Source: Platerodrilus igneus
Taxonomy: Eukaryota; Arthropoda; Insecta; Coleoptera; Lycidae
DNA length: 64,000 nt
NCBI GenBank assembly: GCA_036346225.1
Contig: JARFIW010000999.1
Location: 8,055,501-8,119,500, forward strand
Direction: 5' to 3'
Made by a program: the position numbers and the translations under genes. Shown one piece after another: positions 43,680-55,739 of the stretch; the stretch's first letter is position 1, and each line of letters begins with the position of its first letter. A model generated the notes under the pieces. It ran no database searches. It saw only the letters and a program-made list of their open reading frames with translations, and had not been told where the DNA came from.

Positions 43680-45430
43680 AAAAAGGTTCTAGAAATGGTA
43701 AAGGGAAGAAAGAAATATGTGGAAAGCAATTAAAAATTGGAGAAATAGGATGAGAGGACACATACTGAGGTATGAGGGAATAGTGTGCAATATATTAGAA
43801 ACTGAAATAGAAAAAAGAAAGTGGACAATTATTTTGAAGATAAATATCAATATGTCCATGCTAGCATTCATTTTTTATGTGGTTACTATGGTTTCAACGA
43901 GTAACATACATCTTTTATATATGATTTAAAATTAATTTTCAGAACTGCCAAGTTTTGTAGATTTGTTAAATTATTCATTGATGTTTTATTAAAAATAAAT
44001 GTATTTATTCGTCTACACAGTGTATTTGACATGAAAAGAAAATTCAGGAGGATCCAATAGAAAAAGTATCGGTGCAAAAATATAATTACAATTTTATAAG
44101 TGATAGTCTATTCTATCGAAGAAGTATTTGTCTAGAGAGATAGAGGTAGACTTAGGTTAGACTATTGAACAAAGATACTGAAAGTGAGAATTTCAGAGAA
44201 ATGTGTAGGTTAGCTCAGAATAGAAATCAATGAAGGTACGCGTCCAACCAGTTCCAAGACGAAAAACGTAATGATGGAAAAGGTAATTGAGCTTGTACTT
44301 GATTATTATTGTAAATAACTACAGGTATTGGTTTTGCAATATTCTCAGCAAATGTTGATTGAGCGAAAAAATTAATTGGAAACTATTAACGAATAATGAC
44401 GATAACAAAAATAATAATTATAACAACAAAGACAAATAGCTCGAAAATGCTATAGAAACGAGCTAGGCCTATTTGGGACACCGGTAGGAAAACAAATATT
44501 TCAAATTCACTTCCAACCATGGTCGATTGAAATATTCGTGGGGAGTTGGCCCCAGATTCAGAGTCTAATTATTATTAATAAAGGCGTAAAAATTAATAAT
44601 CATAATAATAATGATATTCGGTAAATGTTTAAGTGTTGCCAGATCTTGGTAGCCGTTAGGTTGCTTAACCCCCTTTGTGTACCACTGAATATCGGTGAAA
44701 TAGGGTATATATTTAGAAAACAATAGATGGAAAGCCGTGCTCTATTTAACAAGAAAGAGCAGCGGCTATGTTCAATGACAATAGACCCAGAAACAAGGAA
44801 AAAATGTTGAAGGCATATTTGCAGAGCACAGCACTGGACGGTAGGAGAATCGGATAGGGAATAAGTAGAAGTCTTTGGAATGTGGTGCTTTAGATGTATG
44901 ATGATGATAGCATGGACAAAGTTAAGAACAAAGAGGTTCTAGAAATAGTAGGGAAAGTAAGATTTCTGTGGAAAACAAAAAAAAATAGGAGAAATGGAAG
45001 GGTAGGACACGTTCTAAGGCATTGGGAAACGGTGCGGGTATATTACAAGTAGAGATAGAAAAGAGAGGTAGTGGGAGACGTAGACCTAGATTAGAATATT
45101 GCACGCAGATAGTGAAAAATGTTGAATGCGGGAATTTCAAGGTAATGTGTAGGTTAGCTCAGAATAGAAAGCAATGGAGGTACGCATCTAAACAGAATTC
45201 CATGATTGAAAACCTAATGATGTTGCTGAGAACGAAAGGACACATTAAGGCCTGAAGGAATAGTGCAGCAAATATTATAAGCAGAAAAGGAAAAAGTAGA
45301 GGTAGAGGAAAATATATATTAGATTAGATTACAAATAATGAAAGATATGGACTGTGAGAGTTTCAGGACAGGAAACAATGGAAGTGCGTGTCCAACTAGT
45401 TCTAGAACCGAAGACCTAATGGTACTGATG
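43680..45430 (+). mobile_element. APE-type non-LTR 3' fragments, three pieces
   Basis: Three 5'-truncated pieces of the same 3' region: 43680-44280, about 44720-45230 and about 45230-45430. The first begins VLEMVKGRKKYVESN. The second holds GSGRRRPRLEYCTQIVKNVE and the C-terminal FKVMCRLAQNRKQWRYA. The third keeps GAGAGTTTCAGG and GCGTGTCCAACTAGTTCTAG. Each ends near an AACCTAATG-type sequence. The parent is the element at 53716-56545. 44281-44720 is AT-rich sequence without features. Confidence 0.75.
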
Positions 45431-46480
45431 GTTTTCAATGTTAAAAAATGAAATTTTTGTGCACATTAGGATCAGTGAAGGCGGTACTAAGCACCAAAAA
45501 CAATTTTTTAAAGTATTTTCAATTAATTTAATATATTTTTATTGTAGATATTTAAAAAGAAATAAAATTCAATAAACTTAATATTCCAGGTAGCTAAATG
45601 CTGAGCGTCAAATTAACACCAAACAACTTAATTTAATTTTAAAAAAATTTTATTTGATATTAAAGAATTAAAATTTTATGCGCATTAGAGTGCGTTTTAG
45701 GAACAAAGAAATAGTAAAGATTTTTGAAAAGGATAATATTCTAATTAGTTTAGCGAAAAGAACAGAAAGAAGATGATCTTTAACTGTCGTCATTCACTTT
45801 GAATGTTAGAGATTTAAATTTTTAAGCTTATTAGTACGCAAAGATATAATATAAGTAATTCGAAAAAAAAACAATATTTCAATTAAATTAGTAGTGACGT
45901 AAAGTTAGTACCAAACTACTTAGTTTCTGCATAGAGTTTTTTAATTAACGGTCAATTGGAACGCAACATAATACAATTAGTTTTACAATTTATGTACCAT
46001 ATTGTGGTCGATGCACTTCTTTGGGAAATTTTCTTGAGAAAGGTACTTCTAGATCTCTTGATAGTTGTGTTTTGGTACGTGCATACTAATCAAACATTGA
46101 TTATTTACAGATCAACACAATTTTTGTTTCCTGATGTCTGACGGGAGTCTTTTATGTATTGTTGCGCTAAAACCGAATGTACACTCGAGATTGTCGTATC
46201 ACTTTCAGATATTAAAATATTCGTTAAAACCGGTTTACGTAGTATATTATACTGCAGCGAACGTAATCCGGTTGGTGACGCATCATTGGAATGTAAACAG
46301 CTTCATGATGTTGGTAGAGGTTCTAAAAATCGCTGGAAATGTCGACTTAAGGTATATAAACGCTACGGACATAATGGGTAGCAGTTGATATCCTAAACAT
46401 GTCTATAAATAGATATAAAATATAAATAGAGAAATTATATTTTAGTGTACAGTATATGTGTTGCTGATAGATTTCGTAGA
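45431..46480. other. no gene recognised
   Basis: AT-rich. Overlapping frames at 45956-46388 (for example TECTLEIVVSLSDIKIFVKT and GDASLECKQLHDVGRG) are not recognised. They lie just upstream of, and on the same strand as, the pseudogene at 46481 and could be unrelated noise. Confidence 0.35.
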
Positions 46481-48345
46481 ATGTCGCGAACGTATACAAC
46501 TCAAACAGATACGTTTTATTACGTATGTGGCGAGTTTACGATTAAATCTCACAAAAAGACAATACCTCTGCTAATCGAAAAAGCTCATGAGCTTCATTTT
46601 GGAAGCAAACTAGATCCGGATGAACTATGGGCGCCACATATTATATGCCTTTTGCAGTGACTATGGTGTGGAGATAATCTAAAGATCATGTTACAGATTG
46701 CTATTTTTGCTTGACGAATCTGTCTTAAATTTTACTGAAGTCGAAACACACTATATAGTATCTGTTGATTATGATTATCAAGGTATTGTATCATATACTT
46801 TTCAGTATTGATTCTGTTTTTTATTGCACTGTTATTTAGTAGACAAAATAGATTGTATAAATGCTAATTTGTGGACTACCAATCGACGACCAACAACGAA
46901 CCAGATGATTTATGCAGGAATTTTTAAACACTCAGTTTTGTCTGTACGCACTAAAGTAGGAATGAAGGAGGGGTATTAGTAAGGAATGATTTGTTAAATT
47001 TTATGCTACTAACTAGATACAGTATACAAATACTAAAAATTCTAACTAGAGAAATATTTACAATGTAACCCAAACCTGCAATCGGCTCTCAGACCAGTTC
47101 TTTACAGCCAGAACTTGCCTGTACCTAAACGTCCAGAATAATACACAATAGACGATGATATGAATACTGCTGAAGATAATATTGTTGAACCTATAGAAAA
47201 AGATACGGATCCTGATTTTCAACCATTTGATATAGGTACTCCACTTTTACTTTCACAAAATGAGCTAACGATTTAGTAAGGGATTTAAATTTGTCAAAAG
47301 CTCAAATCGAACTATTGGGATCAAGGTTGCAAGGTTGGAATCTTTTACACAGTAGTACACATATTTTCACATATCGAAGGCGTGGACAAGATTTTCTTCA
47401 TTTTTTTAGATCGTGTGATTAGTTGGTGTACTGCGTAGATGTTCCTGGAGGGGTGCATGAGGATGTAAATACTAAATTAAAGGGTCGAGACTATTTATCG
47501 ATTCATCTACTCTAAACCTGAGAAAGTTCTCCTGTACAATAGAAATTCGTACCTTCTGTTTCTATTGCACAGGTAGTACATATGAAGGGAAACCATGACA
47601 ATATGAAAATTTTACTTGAAAAATAAAGTATACAGAACATTAGTGGCGTATATATGGTGTTTTAGTAATCATAGCACTTTTGTTAGGAATGCAATTGACA
47701 TTGCTGTTTTCTTTACAAATTGAACAGCACAGCAAAGGATAATCACTACTTTGTAAAAGACTGGAAAATTCGAGAACATTTTCTTACTGGAGAAAAAAAA
47801 TGTTATAAATCCTTATCTCATTGATACAAAGAAAGTTTTGCTCCCACCTTTGCACATAAAACTGGGACTGATGAAAAACTTTGTCAGAACCTTAAATAAA
47901 GACGGTAGAGGATTCCAATATCTGAGAGAGAAATTTCTCAGATAAGTGAGGCAAAAATAAAAAAAAGAATTTTTATTGAACCGTAAATTCGTCGCATCAT
48001 AAAGGAGACTGTATTTGATTGAGGCTGCTGTATGGGTATCTTTTCAATTTTATGGGAAATACAAAGACAAAGAATTTTGAATAAATTGTGAATCTTTTAA
48101 TTTCCGCATCGAGTGATACAGGTTGCAATCTGTCTTTGAAGATTCATTTTTTCCACTCGCATTTGGAATTTTCCCTGTAAATCTAGTGTGTGTGAGAGAT
48201 AAATATAGTGAAAGGCTTCAGCAAAACATTATGTATTGTAAAAACCGATACCAAGAGAAGTAGTTCTCTACAATACTCGCAGATTATTGATGGAACCTAT
48301 TCCGGGATGCTCCAGAGGTACCCTACAAATAAAAATTACAACCAA
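46481..48345 (+). pseudogene. multicopy arthropod gene family, decayed
   Basis: I recognise this from memory as a family of unnamed, highly multicopy arthropod proteins. It starts at ATG 46481 with MSRTYTTQTDTFYYVCGEFT and continues KAHELHFGSKL, LWAPHI (46630), MPFAVTMVWR after a gap, and DCYF/LT near 46700. At 47060-47130 SALRPVLYSQNLPVPKRPE follows, then LSKAQIELLGSRLQGWNLL (47293-47350), HIKLGLMKNFVRTLNKDG (about 47855-47910) and LADYWNLFRDAPEVPYK-like codons at about 48270-48325. Many stops and frameshifts. One Cys of the N-terminal CxxC is Tyr. Function of the family is unknown to me; its copy number suggests a mobile or virus-like origin. Confidence 0.65.
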
Positions 48346-49200
48346 AAGAAATTTCAAAATCGGTAGTGACGTGATATGAATAATTTGTATTACAACAACA
48401 TATTTAAATGTTTCACTATAAATATATGAATGACTTTTCACTGGAGAGAAACATTGTGTTAACAGATTCGTAATTAGGAGGAAAACCTCTATAAAAAACA
48501 CCCATCACACATAAGGAAACAAAAAAATTTCTGTTCAGTGTTATGAATGTTCCGTTACCTTCAGAAATATTGCTCACTTGTTTTAAAATACTTTGTATTT
48601 AATCTTGCTTAATATGCATTTACTGATAAATTTTCAACTGTTTATTTGTAACAAATGCAATTATGTCAAGCAGATAAAGTCGAAATCGTTCTTCGACTTG
48701 CTTTTAATTTGTTTATCTATTATTTGTATTTGGTTGTTTGCTTGTTTTGTTTTTGTTTGTTTTGTTTCGCAATTTCCTATCACATTTATTCGCGCGCGGT
48801 GAACAACAAAACTATTATTTTTCAATTTCTACTTACCTCAGTTATATGAGCGACTAAAACAAATCACAAGAAAGGACAGAAAATAGCAGAAACGTCTTAC
48901 AATATGGGATTATACAATAACAAACAAATTCTACATTTTTATGATGTAAGGGTTTGATGATTTGTGATTTATAATTGCTTAATTATTAATTTTCAATTGA
49001 AATACCATTCAAACATTAATTATCCCCTATTTTTAATTGTACCTTTTTACACTTTAACAAGAATAAAACAAAGTAATTGTAATTTAAATACCTTAGTCTA
49101 AGTACTCTCTAACGAAAATAGTTTTAAAATAAATTGTGAAAAACTAGAACACACCATAGTGAAGTAAATTACCTTAAACTCTTTTTTATCAAAATTTGGT
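48346..49200. other. no gene seen
   Basis: AT-rich. The open frames 48593-48849 are low-complexity and hydrophobic (Phe/Cys/Val-rich) with T-rich codons and no domain. No repeats recognised. Confidence 0.45.
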
Positions 49201-49203
49201 CTA

Positions 49204-50430
49204 CGAGGGTAAGGTGAAAAGTTGTCGGCCTACAATGAAAGACGTGCAATTTTCAAAAAAAATTATTTTTCGATATAATCCCCTTTAACTTCAACACACT
49301 TGGTGCAGCGTTTCTCTAACATCAGTATTCCTTGCCGAAAGTGAAAGTCTGGAAGGCTATGAAAATATTTGTCTATGGCCCTCTCAACTTTTTCATTGAA
49401 CATGAAGTGCTTTCTAGAAACAAATTTCTTCAGGTTTGGGAAACAGACAGAAGTCTGAGGGCGCCAAATCAGGGAAATAGGGGGGATGGCCGAGCAAGTC
49501 GTACTTCAAATCCGTCAATTTTCCCATAGCCAACACACCGTTGTGTGCAGGTGTATTGTCTTGTTGAAAGATGATTTTTTTCTTCTTCAAACCAAGTCTG
49601 TTTTTGCGAATTTTGGCATCCAGATGATCAAGAAAGGTGGAGTAGTATTGGCCTGTAATTGTTTTGCCTTTTCTCAAGGTAATCTATTAATAGGTTTCCT
49701 TTCGCATCCCAAAACACGCTGTTCATCACCTTTCCGGCAGATGCGATCCACTTCGCTTTCTTTGGCGCTAATCAACCGGCTTCTATCCACTGCTTCGACT
49801 GCTTCGTTTTTCGCGTGTAATGGTGGACCCATGTCCATAGTGACAAATCGCCGCACAAAATCGCTCGGATCCTTATCGAACCGGGCCACACATTGCTGCG
49901 AAACTCGCTTTTGCATTTGCTTTTGATCGGCATTCAACAAATGCGGCACCCATATTGCGCAGAGCTTTCACATCCCTAACTCTTTGTGTAAGATATTTCT
50001 GGCCTTTCGTCCGATATCCCTACAGTCTCAGCTATCTCTTTCACTTTCACTCGCCTATCGTCCAACACAATATCATGCACTTTTTCGATCGTTTCCGGTG
50101 TGCTTGCGGTTTTTGGTCGTCTTTCACGTGGGTCATCTTCGAGAGACGTGCGACCACGTTTAAAGTCAGCTGTCCACTTTTTAACGGTTGACAGGAAAGG
50201 GGCAGAGTCTCCGTAAACTTTTGTCAACTTTGGATGAGTTTCCTGAGGGGTTAATCCGTCCAAAACAAAGAATTTTATGACCGCACGATATTCAAGTTTA
50301 TCCAACTTAAGGAAACACGCATAAGAAGTCTGCCTGAAAAATTCATGTAAGCAAACTACTTGAAATAGCAAGTTGAAACTTGTCATACAAACTAATGAAA
50401 TATGCACGCAGGCGGGAAGCACAAATTTTT
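49204..50430 (-). mobile_element. mariner transposon, right TIR not found
   Basis: A minus-strand mariner of about the usual size. The left end CGAGGGTAAGGTGAAAAG is preceded by TA (49202-49203). The coding region runs from about 50365 to about 49230. I cannot find the matching inverted repeat near 50430, so that end is probably deleted or diverged. Confidence 0.82.
49230..50365 (-). pseudogene. mariner transposase, frameshifted
   Basis: The N-terminal part is well kept: LDKLEYRAVIKFFVLDGLTP, STVKKWTADFKRGRTSLEDD, then RRPKTASTPETIEKVHDIVLDDRRVKVKEIAETVGIS (49976-50320). The next part (49674-49949) has RFDKDPSDFVRRFVTMD, where the frame breaks exactly at the first catalytic motif. The second Asp is in IIFQQDNTPAHNG and the third region in HPPYFPDLAPSDFCLFP (49414-49677). 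At least three frameshifts. It shares motif order with the copy at 253-1523 but is a different subfamily judging by TIR and sequence. Confidence 0.9.
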
Positions 50431-50615
50431 GCTGTGCGGTGTTACGATTAAAACATTCAGTGGATTGTTAAAACGTGGTATTTCAAAAATGTGCCCATTA
50501 CCTATTATTGTGTGATGAGTACTTGTTTACACGTACTGTTTACTATGACTTAATTGAATTTGGTATAAGTTTATATACTTTAATTGTATTAATTTTTGTT
50601 TATTGCTATTACATT

Positions 50616-51169
50616 GAACGCGAGTTACGTTTGGGTCCTTGGTAGAGGTCTTTTTAAAACTTCTTGTAACAAATTTATTTTTTAAACAGATATTACATGT
50701 AGAATTTTGACAAACTGGTATAAATTATACTAAGTCGAAATTAAATAATAATTGAATTTAATTGAGGGCGAGCAGCTTAAGCAAACAACAATGTTAAAGC
50801 TGAAATACCTAAGATTGACTGACTTATCTGGGGCTCCCGGGGTATTCATGTTGTCCCTCTCCCTCACATGTCTGTGGGAACTTGCAGAGCTCATGTCTGC
50901 TTATTTCTTTATTCCATTCATTATACAATGTAACAATCTTAATTCCTAAGTAATTGCGGTTTCTTAACCGTCTGTAACCTGCCACCTGCAGTATCACTTA
51001 TGTCTGGAATACAATGTAGTCATATCCGTTCTCGCAACTTGCTTGTGAACTTTCAATAAACCTTTCTTATTTACCCTTGAATTTACAATGTTGCATCTAA
51101 CTTAAGTTTCTTAATAATTTCTATTTGATTGTACATATTTGGATTGGGGGATACACGTAACTCGCGTTC
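50616..51169 (+). mobile_element. LTR-like repeat, copy 2
   Basis: 554 bp with perfect 15-bp inverted ends GAACGCGAGTTACGT/ACGTAACTCGCGTTC. Internal blocks are shared with copies 1 and 3: GGGGCTCCCGG, CTGTGGGAACTTGCAGAGCT, GCCACCTGCAGTATCACTTA and a pre-end GGGG(A/G)AT. No direct target duplication is obvious. The CCCGG and nearby TATA-type sequence in the other copies suggest a promoter, hence LTR-like, but TIR-only elements fit as well. Confidence 0.72.
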
Positions 51170-52053
51170 GAGCATTCGTTCAAGGCGGGGAGTGTGAACA
51201 ATTATTGATAAATTACGTGAGAATTCAGTGCCCTTGAATTGAATTTAGTATGTCACCTGGCAAACACTTGTAGATCACGATGTAGCAGGATGATTACTCC
51301 AAAGAAGCTTAAGAGTATTGTTCATGCGCCCATCAACCCCGCAACACAAACCAGTCGGGTAACAGCGTTTAACGTAATAACATCTCATTTTGTATCAACA
51401 TTTCAAGTTACCTAGTTTGATTATTATTTCCAATATTTTGTATTATCTGCTTTGCATTTCAGTGTGATCTTTTGTTTAATATAGCGTGATTAAGTATATC
51501 GATTAATTATTACAGTCCACTATATCGATTGAGCCTAATTTGGCAATTAAAAAAAGTTCATATTAATTTATGTTATTAAGTATTCTAATAGCGCATAAGT
51601 AGAGTGAATGTAAGAGAAGCCTTTTTAATTTTAGACAACAATTAATTTGAACCTTAAGCTTAAACAAATTTCAAATCTTATCAATTACATTTAATAATTC
51701 ACGGTATGAAAGAGATTTACACGCAAAGCTGCAATTAAATCATTTCCGTTCATATACGTCAGAAATAAACACCTGTTGTTTGTAATTAAATACAGTATAA
51801 AGCTACAATGTAAGAAAAATTCACAAAATTTTAGCAATTATTATAAATAACATTGCTAAACACTAAAAAAGATTTGCCACCTGTTTGCGAATGCATCTAA
51901 TTTACATGACAATTGAATATCATGCAGTTTCATTAGATGGTAATACAATGTATTAGTAATAATACTGCCGCTTTTCTAATATATTGTAAATTATATTAAA
52001 AACTTTATGTACAAAGAGCAAACGAATTGTTAAGACAAAGAATGCAATAGTTA
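51170..52053. other. no gene seen
   Basis: AT-rich sequence with no recognised repeat or frame. Confidence 0.45.
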
Positions 52054-52092
52054 TATAAAAGACTTTGTTTTCGCGTTCAGAAGGCACTCAGT
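52054..52092 (+). promoter_or_regulatory. possible TATA-Inr core promoter
   Basis: TATAAAAG (52054-52061) is followed 34-36 bases downstream by ACTCAGT (52086-52092), close to the arthropod initiator TCAGT; a TTCAG lies nearer (52076-52080). No convincing frame follows before the non-LTR fragments at 52340, so a 5' UTR or chance are both possible. Confidence 0.25.
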
Positions 52093-52339
52093 ACTTAGTA
52101 ATTTGCAATTGACAAAAGTTAGTAGTTAAGTACTGTACAAGTGAAACTGAAGTTCAAGTTACTGTATTTGTTGCTACTGTACACAGAGACGACCGGAATA
52201 AAAGTTTGTATTATTTAAAGTTAAAAATTAACACTGAAATGCACCTTAAACAATAAATTGTAAAAGATTTTTAATTTTGAACTTTTTAAATATGTTATAG
52301 TAAGTTCTGAAGCGATTAAAAATATGATAAAAATTTTTA

Positions 52340-53228
52340 AAAACCAACATCATCATTAGGTCTTCAGTCCTAGAACTGGTTAGACGCGTACCATCATTGT
52401 TTCCTATTCTGAACTAACCTTCACATTTTCCTAAAATTTGTACAGTCTGCATCTATCACTATTTGATCTAGGTCTACATCAACATCCTTTTTCCTATCTC
52501 TACTTGTAATATATCCCACACTATTCCCCAAAAATGCCTTAGAACGTATTCTGCCCTTTTATTTCTACTATTTTTTTCCACAGATATCTTTATTCCACTA
52601 CTATTTCTATAACCTATTTGTTATTAACTTTCTCTGCCCATGCTATCACTCTCATACATCTGAAGCACAACATTCCAAAAGGCTGCTCTCGTTTTTCTGT
52701 CTGCTTTCCTACTGCCCATATTTCATAGACATACTGTGCTGTACTCCACACATATGCTTTAAACAATTTTCTTCTTGTTTCTATGTTTGTTGTCTTTGAT
52801 CACAGGTGCTGTTCTTTCTTGTTAGATGCATTCGATTTCCTTCTATTGTTTTACAATTATATACCCTATTTCTCCGACATTCAGTGATTGTGAAGGGGGT
52901 ATGCAGCCTGTGGCTGCCAAGTTCCTCCAGCACTTCAGCATTTGCCGATTAAATATTTTTCCCAATATATCTTTTCGCACAGTCAACATTAATTGCAGAT
53001 ATTTCACAACTAACCCCTGTAGTTGTTTATAATAATCATCAAATTTATCTGCGCTTATTTTTTCGTCATTAGGTTTTCTGTCTCAAAACAGATTGGAACA
53101 CGCACCTGCACTTATTTATATTCTGAGCTAGCCTACACAGTTTCATGAAATTCCCACACAACCTACATACAGCTCGGATCTTCTTCTATTGTTTTCTAAT
53201 TATATGCCCTATTTCACCGAGATTATGT
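52340..53228 (-). mobile_element. APE-type non-LTR 3' fragments
   Basis: Minus-strand 5'-truncated copies of the 3' part of the element at 53716-56545. 52350-52850 includes the complement of the CTGTGGAAAAAAATAG and GTATGTCTATGAAATATGGG regions. 53055-53170 is another small piece. Between them 52885-53060 (AAGCAGCCTGTGGCTGCC-like, CAGCATTTGCCGATTAAATA) is repeated at 53555-53715, where it is separated by the SINE. It is probably a chain of related truncated insertions. Confidence 0.6.
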
Positions 53229-53241
53229 GGTATGTGAAGGG

Positions 53242-53539
53242 AGGCAGCTCCGTGGCGTAGTGGTGTGTGTGTGTGACTACTGCGCCCAAGGTCCCGGGTT
53301 CGAATCCCAACACGGTTTACTTAAAAAATGTTTGGCGAGCATTTTTCACAAAACTACACCCTCGTTCGGATGAGAGATAAAATGGAGGTCTCGTGTGTGA
53401 GTGTTGTCACACACGTTAAAGATCCTTACCTTGCTTGGAACAGCAAGGGTTTGGCAAAATTCCAAATTTTCCAGGTAAAAAAACTCGCTTCCTGGCCAAT
53501 GTAGTACCTTCGGGTGGAGCTTTGGATAATCACATATAA
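53242..53539 (+). mobile_element. tRNA-derived SINE with 13-bp TSD
   Basis: 298 bp flanked by a perfect 13-bp duplication GGTATGTGAAGGG (53229-53241, 53540-53552). The head has a consensus pol III A box TGGCGTAGTGG (53253-53263) and B box GGTTCGAATCC (53297-53307) in a tRNA-like context, with a (GT)n run between them. The body includes CCCTCGTTCGGATGAGAG, GTGTGAGTGTTGTCACACAC and AGCAAGGGTTTGGC; the tail is ATAATCACATATAA. A second, head-truncated copy is at 18850-19085. Confidence 0.9.
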
Positions 53540-54249
53540 GGTATGTGAAGGGGTTTAAGCAGCCTGTGACTACTAAGATCCCCCAACACTTAGACATTTG
53601 CCGAATTAGTAGTTTTTCAGTAAATCCTTTCACACAATTAACATTGTTCGAGAATATTGCACAACCCATACCTGTAGTTTCTTATAACAATTATCATGTT
53701 TAAGTACAGTTTTTTTTTCGTCATTAGTTTATCTATATTGGGATTGGTTGGATGCGTACCTCCATTGATTTCTATTCTGAACTAGCCTACACATTTTGCT
53801 GAAATTCTTACAGCCTACATCTTTCACTATCTGTGTGCAATAGTCTAACCTAGGTCTAGCCCTACTTCTCTTTTTTACCGTTTTCCACATATTTCTATCT
53901 TCCCTTATCATTTTTAGTACTTCTGTATTCTTAACTTTGTCTGTCCATGATATCTTCATCATTCGTCTGCAGCATCACATTTTAAAGGCTTCTACTTTCT
54001 TCTTGTTCGCGTCTCCTACTGTACACACATGTTTTAAGCGATCCTTTCCTTGTTTCTATGTTTGCTGTCTTTTCTTGTTAAATGTAGCACGACCTTGTGC
54101 TAATCTTTGTTTTATATCTTTTGCGCTTTCTCATCTTGCGTTAGTTGGTTTCTAGGTAGCAGAAATCCCAACCTCTTGTAAGTTCTCGTTACCTACTTGT
54201 ATTCTTGTTTTTGATTTATTTTTCTCTCCTTTGCATACTAGTACTTTAG

Positions 54250-55300
54250 TTTTATTTTTGTTAATTTTCAAACCGTATCTCTATGTTAGAACCGTTTCCA
54301 TTTCATTAAGAACAGCTTGTAACTTTTTCTTTCTAGATGCTAATACCACTATATCATCTGCAAATCTAAGCATATCAATTTTTTGTCCCTGCATAGTAAT
54401 TGCAAATGTCCTCGTGCATTTGACAGTATTCATTGCCTCTTCAATGTACAAGCTTAAAAATTAATGGGGATAGGGCATATCCTTGTCTCACCCCCTTTCC
54501 TAACGTTTACTTTTCTACGTTCCACCTCTAATTCGATTACTCTTGCTTACGATTGCTCATTGTATAAGCTGTATAAGCTATGTGCTATTCGTCTGTCCCT
54601 ATAACTCATTTCAATCTTTTTGAGTATTTAAAACATTTTTTCCATTTTACACTGTCAAATGCTTTTTTCATATCTACAAACCCTATATACCCGGTTTCCC
54701 CTTTTTCTATTATTTTCTCTATTATCACTCTCAGAGCTAAAATAGCTTTCCGTGTTCCTCTGTTTCGCCTAAACCCAAAGTGATCTTCTCCTATATTTTT
54801 CAGCTCGCTTTTCCATTCGTGTTTGTACAATTTTAGTTAATATTTTTGACACGTGTGCTGTCAAACTTATTGTTCGAAATTTTTCACATCTATCTGCGCC
54901 TTTTTTTTTGGTATAGTTAATATGATGTTACGTTTGAAATCTTTGGGTAACTTACCTGTCTCATACATACTGCTTACAAGTTGAAAGAGACGTTCTGTTA
55001 CTTCTTTCTAGCGGTTTTTACAGATTCTGCTTGTACCTTATTTCTACCAGGCGCCTTACCATTTTTCAGACACTCCAATGCTAATTCAAACTCATCTCTA
55101 AGTATAGGATATCGCAAGTCATCATTTTCAATGTCTGATTCCTGTTCTAATGCAGTTAGTTCCTCTCCTGCATATAAATTCCCTATACATATATTCTTGC
55201 CATCTACCCACTTTCTCTACATTTTCTATAATGACTTTTCGCCCCACGTCCTTTATATTTTTGCTTTACGGTTTTATATCCCTAAAATTGATTCTAATTA
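54250..55300 (-). pseudogene. reverse transcriptase of the APE-type element
   Basis: Frame 54606-54830 carries HFGFRRNRGTRKAILALRVI and YIGFVDMKKAFDSVKW with the first catalytic Asp. IDMLRFADDIVVLA-type codons at 54325-54370 are the active-site FADD box with both Asp. Between them near 54470-54500 lies the GxRQG-like region. The rest is broken by stops. Confidence 0.85.
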
Positions 55301-55739
55301 GTTTGTATGCTTCATCTGTCTTTCCTACTTCCATCTTAGTTTGTACCTCTTTGCACTTTTGATCAATCCATTGTTCTTTAGCTTTCCTGCATTTGCGAAT
55401 AATTTCCCATTTTATGACTTTGTATTTCTGTTTGCCTGTTTTGTCTGATTTATTTTTGTATTTTTGTCTTTCTTCTATTAAGTTTAGGATAGCCTTTGTT
55501 AACCATGGTTTCTTATTTCCTTTTTGTGTATACCCCAGAATATCTCTAGCCGCCTTGTCTAGGCTGGATTTAATGTTATTCTATTCTGTTCCTACTTCCT
55601 TATTATCAGATATTTTTCTGATATCTTTCAGCAATTCATTCGACGTTTTTTCGAATCTTTCTTGAATATCTTTATATTTTAGTTTCTCTAAGTCCAAGTG
55701 CCTTTTTCCGTTTCTTTTTTTCAAATGTTTAAATTTAAA

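Noticed and set aside
48593..48849. Overlapping hydrophobic frames suggesting a small transporter
   Set aside because: T-rich low-complexity sequence; no ordered membrane-segment pattern or conserved residues.
49486..49926. 146-residue plus-strand open frame
   Set aside because: Antisense shadow of the second mariner transposase.
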